Shown here: positions 1 to 8,149 of the stretch, piece by piece
Position numbering within the stretch: position 1 is the first letter of the stretch
Layout: every line of letters starts with the position of its first letter
NCBI GenBank assembly: GCA_947460235.1
Contig: CANHGK010000021.1
Location: 1 to 39,933 of the forward strand
Direction: 5' to 3'
DNA from: Paenibacillaceae bacterium
GTDB lineage: Bacteria; Bacillota; Bacilli; Paenibacillales; CANHGK01
DNA length: 39,933 nt
Program-made: the position numbers and the translations under genes
Notes under the pieces: model-generated
What the model was told of the DNA's origin: nothing
The model's database searches: none
What the model saw: only the letters and a program-made list of their open reading frames with translations

Positions 1-2
1 AT

Positions 3-671
3 CCGCGTTATGTGATCAACCGCATTTCTAGTGTGCTGATCAAACATAATAAATCGTGTATTAATGCATTGGATATTCTGAAAGGCCTCAAAGAAGGCTT
101 GGATCAGCATGCGTCGATTGCCAAAGATGAAAAAGAACGACTACTTCAACTCATTACCCTCGCTCGTCAAGAGTATGATTTAAAAGCCAAAAATGAAGTG
201 CAACGCGCATTCGTGTTTTCTTTCGAGGAGTCGGCACATTCGCTACTCAATAATTATTTGGATAATGTTGAAGCATACTGCTCTGGTTTTAAAATGAAAG
301 ATCCATTAACCGATGAGCCGCGTGATCCAGACGAAAAATTAATGCGTTCGATTGAGGAACAAATTGGCGTAACTGAAAATCAAAAGCGCGCCTTCCGCGA
401 AGAGATTTTGATCCGAATATCTAACTATGCACGCAAAGGCAAACCGTTTGATTATCATTCACATGAACGCTTAAAAGAAGCCATTGAGAAAAAATTGTTT
501 ACCGATTTGAAAGATGTCGTTAAAATCACCACGTCAAGTAAAAATCCAGACGAACAACAAGTGAAACGCATGAACGAAGTCAGCAAACGCCTGATCGAAC
601 ACCATGGATATTGCGCGATTTGTGCGAATGAACTCATGCAATACGTTGGTAGCCTGCTTAACCGCACCTAG
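3..671 (+). CDS. prkA: PrkA serine protein kinase, C-terminal part (5' end outside window)
   Basis: Open from the window edge, reading PRYVINRISSVLIKHNKSCI and ending with YVGSLLNRT, which matches from memory the C-terminal third of PrkA, the roughly 630-residue AAA+/kinase-like protein made early in sporulation and in stationary phase of Bacilli. About 222 residues are present; the ATP-binding AAA+ part lies upstream of the window. The first in-frame GTG at position 12 is not a start: the family alignment continues straight through it to the edge. The stretch around DVVKITTSSKNPDEQQVKR is a strongly conserved family segment. It is followed after 19 bases by yhbH and then spoVR, the usual prkA-yhbH-spoVR order, so the three very likely form one sporulation-associated transcription unit. 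Confidence 0.93.
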   Translation, partial: PRYVINRISSVLIKHNKSCINALDILKGLKEGLDQHASIAKDEKERLLQLITLARQEYDLKAKNEVQRAFVFSFEESAHSLLNNYLDNVEAYCSGFKMKDPLTDEPRDPDEKLMRSIEEQIGVTENQKRAFREEILIRISNYARKGKPFDYHSHERLKEAIEKKLFTDLKDVVKITTSSKNPDEQQVKRMNEVSKRLIEHHGYCAICANELMQYVGSLLNRT

Positions 672-690
672 ATAACAGGGGGCGAGGACC

Positions 691-1905
691 ATGGATTCTA
701 AAGAAAATGATTTGATGTTTACGTTGACGCATGACGATTGGTCGTTGCACCGAAAGGGTGAATTGGATCAAGAACGTCATAAACGAAAAGTAAAGGAAGC
801 GATTCAAAAACAAATGTCCGATCTTATCCAGGACGATTCGATTTTGACTGCGCAGAATGGACAAGTCGTCAAAGTTCCGATCAAAAGTCTAGACGAACCT
901 AGATTTCGATATAATCATAACAATCCGAATCAACCGCATATCGGTCAAGGTAGTGGGGACACGCAGGTTGGTGATGTTATTGGTAAAGCGCCACCGGATC
1001 AACAAGGACAAGGCCAGGGACAAGCCAATAAAGCAGGGAATGCCGCGGGCGAAGATGTATTCGAGGCGGAAATGAGCTTGGAGGAATTAAGTAATATTGT
1101 TTTTGATGGCTGGGAATTGCCAAGGCTTAAACCGCGAACCCGGCGAGTTTTGACGACGGACGATATTCGTTTTAATGACATTCGCCGTAAAGGCATGATG
1201 AGCAACGTTGATAAACGCCGAACGCTCATTGAGGCGATCAAACGACAGGCGATGGATCAATATTTGCATCATGAGCAAGCGCAAGGCACATTTAAGCTTG
1301 GTCCGATATCGAGCGATGACCTTCGCTTCAAAACATGGGATGTAATTCAAAAGCCATTTGCCTCGGCGACGGTGCTGGCGATGATGGATACATCGGGCTC
1401 GATGGGAACTTTTGAGAAACGAATTGCTCGAACGTTTTTTTATTGGATGGTCCGATTTTTGCGTACAAAATATTCGCATGTGACGATTCGTTTTCTTGCA
1501 CATCATACCGAGGCGAAAGAGGTGACCGAAGAGCAATTTTTCTTTAAGGGAGAAAGCGGTGGAACGCGCGTTTCGTCCGTTTATCAATTAGCGAACGACA
1601 TCGTGCAACGTGATTATTCGAATGAAGATGATAATATTTATGCGTTTCATTTCTCTGACGGTGATAACTATGATTCAGATAATACAATGACGGTCAAATA
1701 TGCGAGCGATTTGCTTGATCGGATCAATATGCTTGGTTACGGTGAAATACATCAACATTCTCGTACGTCTGGCCTATGGGATGCGATGAGTTCAATCCGC
1801 CACGAAGGTTATTATTATTCGTTATTGCGCGATCCTGCCGACGTGTACCGAACGCTGAAAGAGTTTTTTATGCCAAAAGATAAAGATAAAGCTTCAAGTG
1901 CTTGA
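691..1905 (+). CDS. yhbH: YhbH-family sporulation protein with VWA-like domain
   Basis: 404 residues, close to the roughly 390 of Bacillus YhbH (DUF444). ATG start with a GGGGGCGAGG ribosome site just upstream. The N-terminal half has a Gly/Gln/Asn-rich linker (about residues 95-120). The C-terminal half is von Willebrand A-like, with a metal-site motif DTSGSMG beginning at Asp233 and a later FSDGDNYDSDN stretch. DUF444 proteins travel with prkA and spoVR across bacteria, and the B. subtilis gene is linked to sporulation; its biochemical role is not settled. Middle gene of the prkA-yhbH-spoVR set, 35 bases before spoVR. Confidence 0.93.
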   Translation: MDSKENDLMFTLTHDDWSLHRKGELDQERHKRKVKEAIQKQMSDLIQDDSILTAQNGQVVKVPIKSLDEPRFRYNHNNPNQPHIGQGSGDTQVGDVIGKAPPDQQGQGQGQANKAGNAAGEDVFEAEMSLEELSNIVFDGWELPRLKPRTRRVLTTDDIRFNDIRRKGMMSNVDKRRTLIEAIKRQAMDQYLHHEQAQGTFKLGPISSDDLRFKTWDVIQKPFASATVLAMMDTSGSMGTFEKRIARTFFYWMVRFLRTKYSHVTIRFLAHHTEAKEVTEEQFFFKGESGGTRVSSVYQLANDIVQRDYSNEDDNIYAFHFSDGDNYDSDNTMTVKYASDLLDRINMLGYGEIHQHSRTSGLWDAMSSIRHEGYYYSLLRDPADVYRTLKEFFMPKDKDKASSA

Positions 1906-1940
1906 CGATCATGACCTCGCGCTGAAAGGGGGACGAGCAG

Positions 1941-3188
1941 ATGCATGCTAAAGAATATGAACGCTTGTCCCGGTCGATCGAAGAAATCACTGGTATTGCG
2001 AAATCGATGGGACTCGATTATTTTCCGATGCGTTACGAAGTTTGTCCAGCGGAAGTCCTTTATTCGATCGGGGCTTATGGAATGCCTGCTCGGTTTGCGC
2101 ATTGGAGTTTTGGCAAAGCGTATCACCGGATGAAATTAGAGTATGACTATGGATTAAGTAAGATTTATGAACTCGTGATTAATTCGAATCCGTGTTATGC
2201 GTTTTTGCTTGATCATAATTCGCTCATTCAAAATAAAATCATCGTTGCCCATGTACTTGGGCATAGTGATTTTTTCAAAAATAATGCGATGTTCAGTGCG
2301 ACAGACCGAAGTATGTTGGACCGAATGTCGACGTTCGCTGATCGTTTTCATCTTTTTGAACATGAATTCGGTGAAAAAGTTGTCGAAGAAACGTTAGATG
2401 CAGCGCTTGCGATTCAAGAACATATCGATCCACATCACCGTTTTGGACGGATGCAAGGATTTGCCGAGGCAGATGGATTAATGAAAGATGTCGTCAGTTT
2501 TATCGCAACGAACAGTCGCAAGCTCGCGGATTGGCAACGAGAAGTGCTATGGATGATTCGTGAGGAAATGTTATATTTTTGGCCGCAAATGGAGACAAAA
2601 ATTATGAATGAGGGCTGGGCGTCTTATTGGCACACGACCTTGATGCATGAACTCGATTTGGACGAATCGGATACGATCGAATTTGCAAAAATGAATGCGG
2701 CGGTGTTACAACCAGCACGCGGGGGGATCAATCCCTATTATGTTGGAATCAAAATGTTTGAGGAACTTGAGCGTAGGCACGGACGCGATGCGATTTTTGA
2801 GATTCGTGAGATGGAAAATGATGTTTCATTTTTGCGGAATCATCTCGATCAAGGAATGGTAGAAGCAATGGATTTATTTTTGTTTCAGCGCGAAGGGGAG
2901 TACTACAAGGTTTCCTCAAAACAAGCAGCTCAAGTGCGGGATTTACTTATTGCGCAACGCACGAACGGCGGGTTTCCATATATTGGCGCTCTTGACGGTG
3001 ATTATCGAGGTCGTGGTGAATTGCTTCTTCGGCATCGATTTGAGGGCATGGAATTGGACCGAAAGTACGTGCAAATGACCTTGCCTCATTTGTACAAGTT
3101 GTGGGGAAAACCAGTCCATTTACAGACACAGGTGAACGGAAGGATATTAACATATGAATTTGATGGGAAAGAGATGAAAGTTGCATAA
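1941..3188 (+). CDS. spoVR: SpoVR-family stage V sporulation protein
   Basis: 415 residues beginning MHAKEYERLSRSIEEI, with an AAAGGGGG ribosome site. Family hallmarks are MRYEVCPAEVLYSIGAYGMP, RFAHWSFGKAYHRMKLEYD, LSKIYELVINSNPCYAFLLD, the HVLGHSDFF segment and NEGWASYWHTTLMHELDL. SpoVR is implicated in spore cortex formation in B. subtilis; its reaction is unknown. It is somewhat shorter than the B. subtilis protein (about 470 residues, from memory), with N-terminal and core motifs intact. Last gene of the trio; a terminator-like hairpin shared with the convergent mapA follows at once. Confidence 0.94.
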   Translation: MHAKEYERLSRSIEEITGIAKSMGLDYFPMRYEVCPAEVLYSIGAYGMPARFAHWSFGKAYHRMKLEYDYGLSKIYELVINSNPCYAFLLDHNSLIQNKIIVAHVLGHSDFFKNNAMFSATDRSMLDRMSTFADRFHLFEHEFGEKVVEETLDAALAIQEHIDPHHRFGRMQGFAEADGLMKDVVSFIATNSRKLADWQREVLWMIREEMLYFWPQMETKIMNEGWASYWHTTLMHELDLDESDTIEFAKMNAAVLQPARGGINPYYVGIKMFEELERRHGRDAIFEIREMENDVSFLRNHLDQGMVEAMDLFLFQREGEYYKVSSKQAAQVRDLLIAQRTNGGFPYIGALDGDYRGRGELLLRHRFEGMELDRKYVQMTLPHLYKLWGKPVHLQTQVNGRILTYEFDGKEMKVA

Positions 3189-3205
3189 CGATTCGAAAAC
3201 GAAAA

Positions 3206-3277
3206 AAACCGTTTTCCCGTGCGTACTCATCTACCAAAGTAAATTGGTGGATGGTTGACTCTCGGGAAAAACGGTTT
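3206..3277. terminator. Two-way terminator between spoVR and mapA
   Basis: The outer stem AAACCGTTTTCCCG (3206-3219) pairs with CGGGAAAAACGGTTT (3263-3277), with one bulged A. An inner stem CATCTACCA/TGGTGGATG (3229-3237 with 3246-3254) includes one G-U pair. T-runs follow on both strands (3275-3284 on plus, 3208-3202 on minus). It sits between two convergent genes, directly beside the mapA stop codon. Confidence 0.85.
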
Positions 3278-3282
3278 ATTTT

Positions 3283-5580
3283 TTATACGGTTGTTTTTTG
3301 TTTTGCAGGAATTTCGATTCGTTTGCCGGACAAAATGACTTGCACTGCATGATCGGATTCATTCGTAATGTGCGTTGAATTTGCCCCCACTTGAACATTC
3401 AACAATGCCCCGCGGAACATTACTTTGAAGGAGAATGATTTCCACTCTTCAGGAATGAACGGATTAAATGATAACGTTGAACTTTCAATTTTAAGACCAG
3501 CGAAACCTTTAATGACCGACATCCATGTACCGGCCATTGACGTAATGTGTAGGCCGTCTTCCGTGTCATTATTATAATTATCTAAGTCAAGACGTGAAGT
3601 GCGTAAATACATCTCGTATGCTTTTTCATTGTAGCCGAGTTCACATGCAAGAATCGAGTGAACGCAAGGGGATAATGATGATTCGTGAACCGTCATTGGC
3701 TCGTAAAAGTCAAAATTACGTTTCTTCGTTTCTAGATCATAACGATCACCTAAAAAGAACAACCCTTGAAGCACGTCCGCTTGTTTGATAAAGCAGGAAC
3801 GCAAAATGCGGTCCCAAGACCATTTTTGGTTGAGCGGTAATTGTGATGGATCAAGATCTTTGACCTGAATCAATTCTTTATCTAGGAAACCATCTTGTTG
3901 TAAGTAAACGCCGAGTTCTTCGTCATATGGAAAGTACATATTGTCGATGATATGTTGCCATTTGCTTAACTCGGTTTGCGTGATGCCAAGTTGTTTTTCC
4001 CATATCGTATAAGCACCAGGTTCGTTTGTTTTTAAGAAATTAACCAATTCGAGCGCATATTCAAGTGTCCACGTCGCAACGCGGTTTGTGTACCAGTTGT
4101 TATTGACATTGTTTTCGTATTCATTCGGTCCAGTAACACCGAGCATGACATATTGCCCTTTGCGAGCTGCCCAGTGTACTCGATCTTCCCAGAACCGAGC
4201 AATTTCGTATACCGTTTCAATCGCAAATTCGCTAATGACCGATGTGTCACCCGTGTAACGAACATAATCAAGAACCGCGTATGCAATCGCTCCGTTACGG
4301 TGGATTTCTTCGAAAGTGATTTCCCACTCGTTATGGCATTCTTCGCCGTTCATGGTGACCATTGGGTACAATGCACCTTTTGTAAAACCAAGTTTTTTTG
4401 CGTTTTCTTTTGCACGCTCGAGTTGATTGTGACGGTATACGAGCAATTGACGTGCAATTTTTTGATCTGCAGTACTAAGGTAAAATGGCAAACAATATGC
4501 TTCGGTGTCCCAGTATGTGGAACCGCCATATTTTTCTCCAGTAAAACCTTTGGGTCCGATATTTAAACGGGAATCTTCTCCGTTATACGTTTGGTGCATG
4601 TGGAAAATGTTAAATCGAATGCCTTGTTGTGCGGCAACATCACCGTCGACAATAATATCCGATTCGTTCCATTTATTCGCCCAAACGGCAATGTGTGCAG
4701 CGAGTAACGTGTCAAATCCACGTTCGAAAGCGTTATTAAGTAATTCCGTTGCCACGGAAACAAGTGACGCTTCGTTATGATCGCGTGATGTAACATTTGA
4801 TACGATTTTTTCAATGACCGTTGTTTGATTCGCTTTTGCAGATACAGTAACGGTGTGGCCGACGAATTTCGTTTTATTTTCAATAATAGGTGATAAAGAT
4901 AGTGGTTGTCCGGATTGCGTGATTTGGAATTTCATCGCGGATGTGTAAACAAATCCAGTTTTACGTGTACGGATTGTCAACGTTGCGAGATCAGCAGTGT
5001 TTGAAGAATCAACCGCGTCCCAGAATTTCTCATCGTAGTTGGAATCTTTATTTTTGATGTCACCATCAAGGTAAGGATTGATCGTAAGTTCAGCATCGCC
5101 GTTTAAGACGGTAATCGCGTATCGAATCGCTCCGATTTCTTTGTCTGCATACGAGCAAATGCGAATCGCATCCACTTTCACTTGTTTCCCATTCGCAAGC
5201 GATGCCGTGAAAGAACGAGTAAGCGTTCCTTCTTTCATATTAAGAACACGCGAAAAAGAACCGATTTCTGCGTTCGCTAAATCCAACGCTTCGCCATCGA
5301 TATTGATGTTAATTCCAATCCAGTTTGTGGAATTTAATACTTTTGCAAAATATTCAGGGTAACCGTTTTTCCACCAACCAACACGCGTTTTGTCGGGATA
5401 ATAGACACCAGCCATATAACTGCCTTGAAGTGTTTTGCCGCTGTATTGTTCCTCGAAATTAGCTCTTTGGCCCATGTAGCCGTTTCCGATGCTACAAATG
5501 GATTCAGAAATTTCGTGGTAATGCGCATCAAAGCTATTCTCAATGATGTTCCACTCATCGAATTGGTAGTACTGTTTCAC
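3283..5580 (-). CDS. mapA: GH65 glycoside phosphorylase, probably maltose phosphorylase
   Basis: 765 residues, the full length of GH65 phosphorylases. GTG start; AAAGGAG lies 8 bases upstream. The proposed general acid is Glu487 in GPNEYEN (residues 484-490), at the same number as I recall for Lactobacillus brevis maltose phosphorylase. The loop HNE at residues 416-418 within ECHNEWEITFEEIHRN matches the HNE specificity loop described for maltose phosphorylases rather than the trehalose or kojibiose versions. The expected reaction is maltose plus phosphate giving glucose and beta-glucose-1-phosphate, in the cytoplasm; no signal peptide is seen. pgmB lies 53 bases upstream on the same strand and would consume the product. 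Other disaccharide specificity cannot be excluded from sequence alone. Confidence 0.9.
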   Translation of the reverse strand: MKQYYQFDEWNIIENSFDAHYHEISESICSIGNGYMGQRANFEEQYSGKTLQGSYMAGVYYPDKTRVGWWKNGYPEYFAKVLNSTNWIGININIDGEALDLANAEIGSFSRVLNMKEGTLTRSFTASLANGKQVKVDAIRICSYADKEIGAIRYAITVLNGDAELTINPYLDGDIKNKDSNYDEKFWDAVDSSNTADLATLTIRTRKTGFVYTSAMKFQITQSGQPLSLSPIIENKTKFVGHTVTVSAKANQTTVIEKIVSNVTSRDHNEASLVSVATELLNNAFERGFDTLLAAHIAVWANKWNESDIIVDGDVAAQQGIRFNIFHMHQTYNGEDSRLNIGPKGFTGEKYGGSTYWDTEAYCLPFYLSTADQKIARQLLVYRHNQLERAKENAKKLGFTKGALYPMVTMNGEECHNEWEITFEEIHRNGAIAYAVLDYVRYTGDTSVISEFAIETVYEIARFWEDRVHWAARKGQYVMLGVTGPNEYENNVNNNWYTNRVATWTLEYALELVNFLKTNEPGAYTIWEKQLGITQTELSKWQHIIDNMYFPYDEELGVYLQQDGFLDKELIQVKDLDPSQLPLNQKWSWDRILRSCFIKQADVLQGLFFLGDRYDLETKKRNFDFYEPMTVHESSLSPCVHSILACELGYNEKAYEMYLRTSRLDLDNYNNDTEDGLHITSMAGTWMSVIKGFAGLKIESSTLSFNPFIPEEWKSFSFKVMFRGALLNVQVGANSTHITNESDHAVQVILSGKRIEIPAKQKTTV

Positions 5581-5633
5581 TGGTCATTCTCCTTTGATAT
5601 TTTATATTTAGTCATTCGAAAGTTAGTTCAAAA

Positions 5634-6293
5634 TTAGTTTGATTCACCCAAAGCAATTAACCGTTCCAATGACATTTCGGTCATCGCCGAGATGACGATT
5701 GTTGCTTGGCCGAGGTGTTCAGATGAACCCATGCCAACACTGCGCATCCCTGCGCGGGTTGCCGCTTCGATGCCGGATTCTGCATCTTCAAACACAACAC
5801 AATCTTCTGGATTCAAGCCTAGCGCCTTTGCGCCAAGTAAAAAAACTTCTGGATCTGGCTTCGCTTGAGACGTGTGATTACCATCTACGATGGCATCGAA
5901 TGATTGAACCATCCCAACGTTTTTCAAAATCATCATCGCATTTTTACTTGCAGATCCGAGTGCGGTTTTGATCCCCGCTGCACGAATCGCCGCGAAAAAC
6001 GATTTCACACCTGGTAGAATCTCTCGCTCGTCCATTGTTGAAATGGATTCCACATACCACACGTTTTTTTTGGCAGCAAGCTGTTCTTTGGTCGCTTCGT
6101 CAAGCGATAGACCGCCGATTTCTAGCAAAATTTCAAGTGAGCGCACACGACTTACGCCTTTTAAACGTTCATTATCCTGTTCAGTGAAATCAAATCCGAG
6201 TTCATTAGCCAAACGTTTCCAAGCCAAATAATGATATTTGGCGGTATCGACGATGACTCCGTCTAGATCAAATAAGCATGCTTTGACAGCCAC
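5634..6293 (-). CDS. pgmB: Beta-phosphoglucomutase, HAD superfamily
   Basis: 219 residues from a GTG start at 6293; GGAGG lies 8 bases upstream of it. A longer reading from TTG at 6308 would include the ribosome site itself and is rejected. Motif I is FDLDGVIVD with nucleophile Asp9 and acid/base Asp11. Motif II is in ALGSASKNA and motif IV in CVVFEDAESGIEAA. The cap-domain text VSRVRSLEILLE is typical of beta-phosphoglucomutases. It converts beta-glucose-1-phosphate to glucose-6-phosphate. Upstream partner of mapA in a two-gene maltose module. Confidence 0.93.
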   Translation of the reverse strand: MAVKACLFDLDGVIVDTAKYHYLAWKRLANELGFDFTEQDNERLKGVSRVRSLEILLEIGGLSLDEATKEQLAAKKNVWYVESISTMDEREILPGVKSFFAAIRAAGIKTALGSASKNAMMILKNVGMVQSFDAIVDGNHTSQAKPDPEVFLLGAKALGLNPEDCVVFEDAESGIEAATRAGMRSVGMGSSEHLGQATIVISAMTEMSLERLIALGESN

Positions 6294-6317
6294 AGGGAGA
6301 TCCTCCAATCGTAAATT

Positions 6318-6334
6318 AGAACGTTCTCATCATA
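6318..6334 (-). promoter_or_regulatory. Possible pgmB-mapA promoter region with a 10-bp palindrome
   Basis: Upstream of pgmB on the minus strand there is a good -10 hexamer TATGAT (6334-6329) but only a weak -35 (TTAATA, 16 bases away). Immediately downstream, around the expected transcription start, lies the perfect palindrome AGAACGTTCT (6318-6327), a possible repressor site. No regulator gene is next to it, so the binding protein is unknown. It could be chance. Confidence 0.4.
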
Positions 6335-6364
6335 CCATAATCGATTATATTATTAACTCTTTTA

Positions 6365-6994
6365 CTAGCGAGTTGCTTCATTTGCAAGTCTTTGTAATGG
6401 TGCTAGCACAGCTAGTGTTTCTGAAATGTGTTGTTCCCAAATTTGGCTTGACAGTTGATCACATGTTTGTGCATCAAGGTGTAAACCGACGAGAAGTTCA
6501 GCTTTTTTTACCGTATGCAGTCTGCTAACCATTCGTTCAAGTTCAATCGAATTCATCTCAGAATGTCCAATCGTATTCGGTTTTCCGTGGTCGTCGCTCC
6601 AGCGAAATGTAGCAGGAATTGTGGATTGAATGGATTCGAGTTCTCTTAAAAACGCATCACTAATCATCGATTTTCCTGGGCATTCATAAATGACTGCAAG
6701 TTGCAAAAAGGCATGTGTCCTCCATAATCCAAATTGCAAATGGGGAAGTGCCTTGTATCCGCGTTTTGCAGTGGACCATGCGACCCATGTATCCTTTGGT
6801 GGATTTACAGAGCGGCGAGCGTGCTTGGCAACATGTACGAAAACATCTTGTCTTGTTAATTCTGACCAGATCGGTGCGATTTGAGCGCCAATTTGATGCA
6901 ATTTCGGCCGAACCGTTTCGATGATTGCGCTCATTCTTGGTTCGAGACCTTCGACATCGAAAACTTCGAAGTCTGCTTGTTTTAATTGAATCAT
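6365..6994 (-). CDS. yktB: YktB-like DUF1054 (UPF0637) protein
   Basis: 209 residues from the ATG at 6994; GAGGAG lies 6 bases upstream. Extension to 7039 is rejected because it would run through the ribosome site. Matches from memory the B. subtilis YktB family: VFVHVAKHARRSVNPP, DTWVAWSTAKRGYKALPHLQ, FGLWRTHAFLQLAVIYE and VKKAELLVGLHL are near-identical family blocks. The function of DUF1054 is not known. Soluble, with no membrane segment. It has its own candidate promoter and could read through into pgmB, 71 bases downstream; no terminator is visible between them. Confidence 0.92.
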   Translation of the reverse strand: MIQLKQADFEVFDVEGLEPRMSAIIETVRPKLHQIGAQIAPIWSELTRQDVFVHVAKHARRSVNPPKDTWVAWSTAKRGYKALPHLQFGLWRTHAFLQLAVIYECPGKSMISDAFLRELESIQSTIPATFRWSDDHGKPNTIGHSEMNSIELERMVSRLHTVKKAELLVGLHLDAQTCDQLSSQIWEQHISETLAVLAPLQRLANEATR

Positions 6995-7029
6995 AGTAAA
7001 CTCCTCAAAAATAAAAATATGCCACAATA

Positions 7030-7057
7030 AATATACCATAATCCGTTATTCAATCAA
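7030..7057 (-). promoter_or_regulatory. Candidate vegetative promoter for yktB
   Basis: On the minus strand, TTGATT (7057-7052), a 16-base spacer and TATATT (7035-7030), placing transcription start near 7023, about 20 bases before the ribosome site of yktB. Confidence 0.5.
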
Positions 7058-7183
7058 TAAATCAGGAAAATTATAAGAATTCAAAAAGGAAATTCGTTTG
7101 CAGTGTCGAATTGCAAGTTTGTCAGGCGAAAAGTGCCAATCGATGCACCAAACACCGCCCATTCACAAAGGAGGCATTTCAAC

Positions 7184-8143
7184 ATGAGTTCGATTACAAA
7201 AGATGATCTCCAGGTAATCAAAAACGTTCGTACGGCAATCGAAACCTGCATCATCGGAAAAAAACAAGAGGTAACTTTACTTTTGACTTCCATGATTGCG
7301 AACGGTCACGTACTAATTGAGGACGTACCGGGTACTGGAAAAACGATGATGGTCAAAGCATTAGCAAAAGCAATCCAAGGTGATTTCCATCGGATTCAAT
7401 GTAATCCAGACTTACTTCCAACGGATATAACTGGGGTTTCAATTTTCCATCCGAAAAAAGAAGCATTCGAATTTAAACCAGGTCCAGTAATGACGAATAT
7501 TCTTCTAATCGATGAGATCAACCGTGCCACGCCAAAAACGCAATCCGCGTTACTTGAGGCGATGGAAGAACGCGCAATTTCCATCGACGGTATTACTCAT
7601 CCGTTACCAGATCCTTTTTTCTTGCTTGCAACGCAAAATCCAATTGACTTTGAAGGAACATATGTGTTACCAGAGGCCCAATTAGACCGTTTTATGATGA
7701 AGTTTTCTGTAGGTTATCCAGACGCAGTAACTGAGCGCCAAGTTTTGACGATGCAAGCTCATGAACATCCAGTAAACAAATTGAAACCGGTTACGACCGT
7801 TGATAAAATCGCTGATCTTCAAACAAAAGTGAAAGACGTATTTCTTGAAAACAGCATTATTGAGTACATCGTAAACGTGACACGCAAAACGCGTGAACAC
7901 CCAGCAGCGAACCTAGGAGCATCTCCTCGTGCTGCCGTATCATTTATGAATGCGGTAAAAGCATATGCGTTTATTTGTGAGCGCGACTATGTGGTTCCTG
8001 ATGATGTGAAATTTTTAGCACCATTCGTTCTCGGTCACCGGATTATGTTCAAATCAGAAGCTCGTTTGGAAGGCGTAACCATCCCATCCTTCTTCCAATC
8101 GGTATTCCTTGAAGTGAGCGTTCCGATTCTATCGAGGAAGTGA
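7184..8143 (+). CDS. MoxR-family AAA+ ATPase
   Basis: 319 residues from ATG 7184, preceded by AAAGGAGG. The longer reading from 7103 is unsupported. Walker A is VPGTGKTMM with Lys53. Walker B is LLIDEINRATPKTQ with Asp110 and Glu111. Sensor-type text LATQNPIDFEGTYVLPEAQL and the C-terminal ASPRAAVSFM are typical of the MoxR group. These AAA+ proteins act as chaperones for VWA or DUF58 partners; here the DUF58 partner begins 7 bases later. First gene of the moxR-DUF58-transglutaminase operon. Confidence 0.93.
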   Translation: MSSITKDDLQVIKNVRTAIETCIIGKKQEVTLLLTSMIANGHVLIEDVPGTGKTMMVKALAKAIQGDFHRIQCNPDLLPTDITGVSIFHPKKEAFEFKPGPVMTNILLIDEINRATPKTQSALLEAMEERAISIDGITHPLPDPFFLLATQNPIDFEGTYVLPEAQLDRFMMKFSVGYPDAVTERQVLTMQAHEHPVNKLKPVTTVDKIADLQTKVKDVFLENSIIEYIVNVTRKTREHPAANLGASPRAAVSFMNAVKAYAFICERDYVVPDDVKFLAPFVLGHRIMFKSEARLEGVTIPSFFQSVFLEVSVPILSRK

Positions 8144-8149
8144 TGACTC

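Noticed and set aside
1087-1587. 166-codon minus-strand frame opposite yhbH
   Set aside because: Antisense to a recognised gene and unlike any protein I know.
4153-4566. 137-codon plus-strand frame opposite mapA
   Set aside because: Shadow of a conserved enzyme gene, with biased Phe/Cys composition.
7103-7183. Upstream extension of the MoxR reading frame
   Set aside because: The ATG at 7184 has a perfect AAAGGAGG and gives the family's normal N-terminus; the extension contains that ribosome site.
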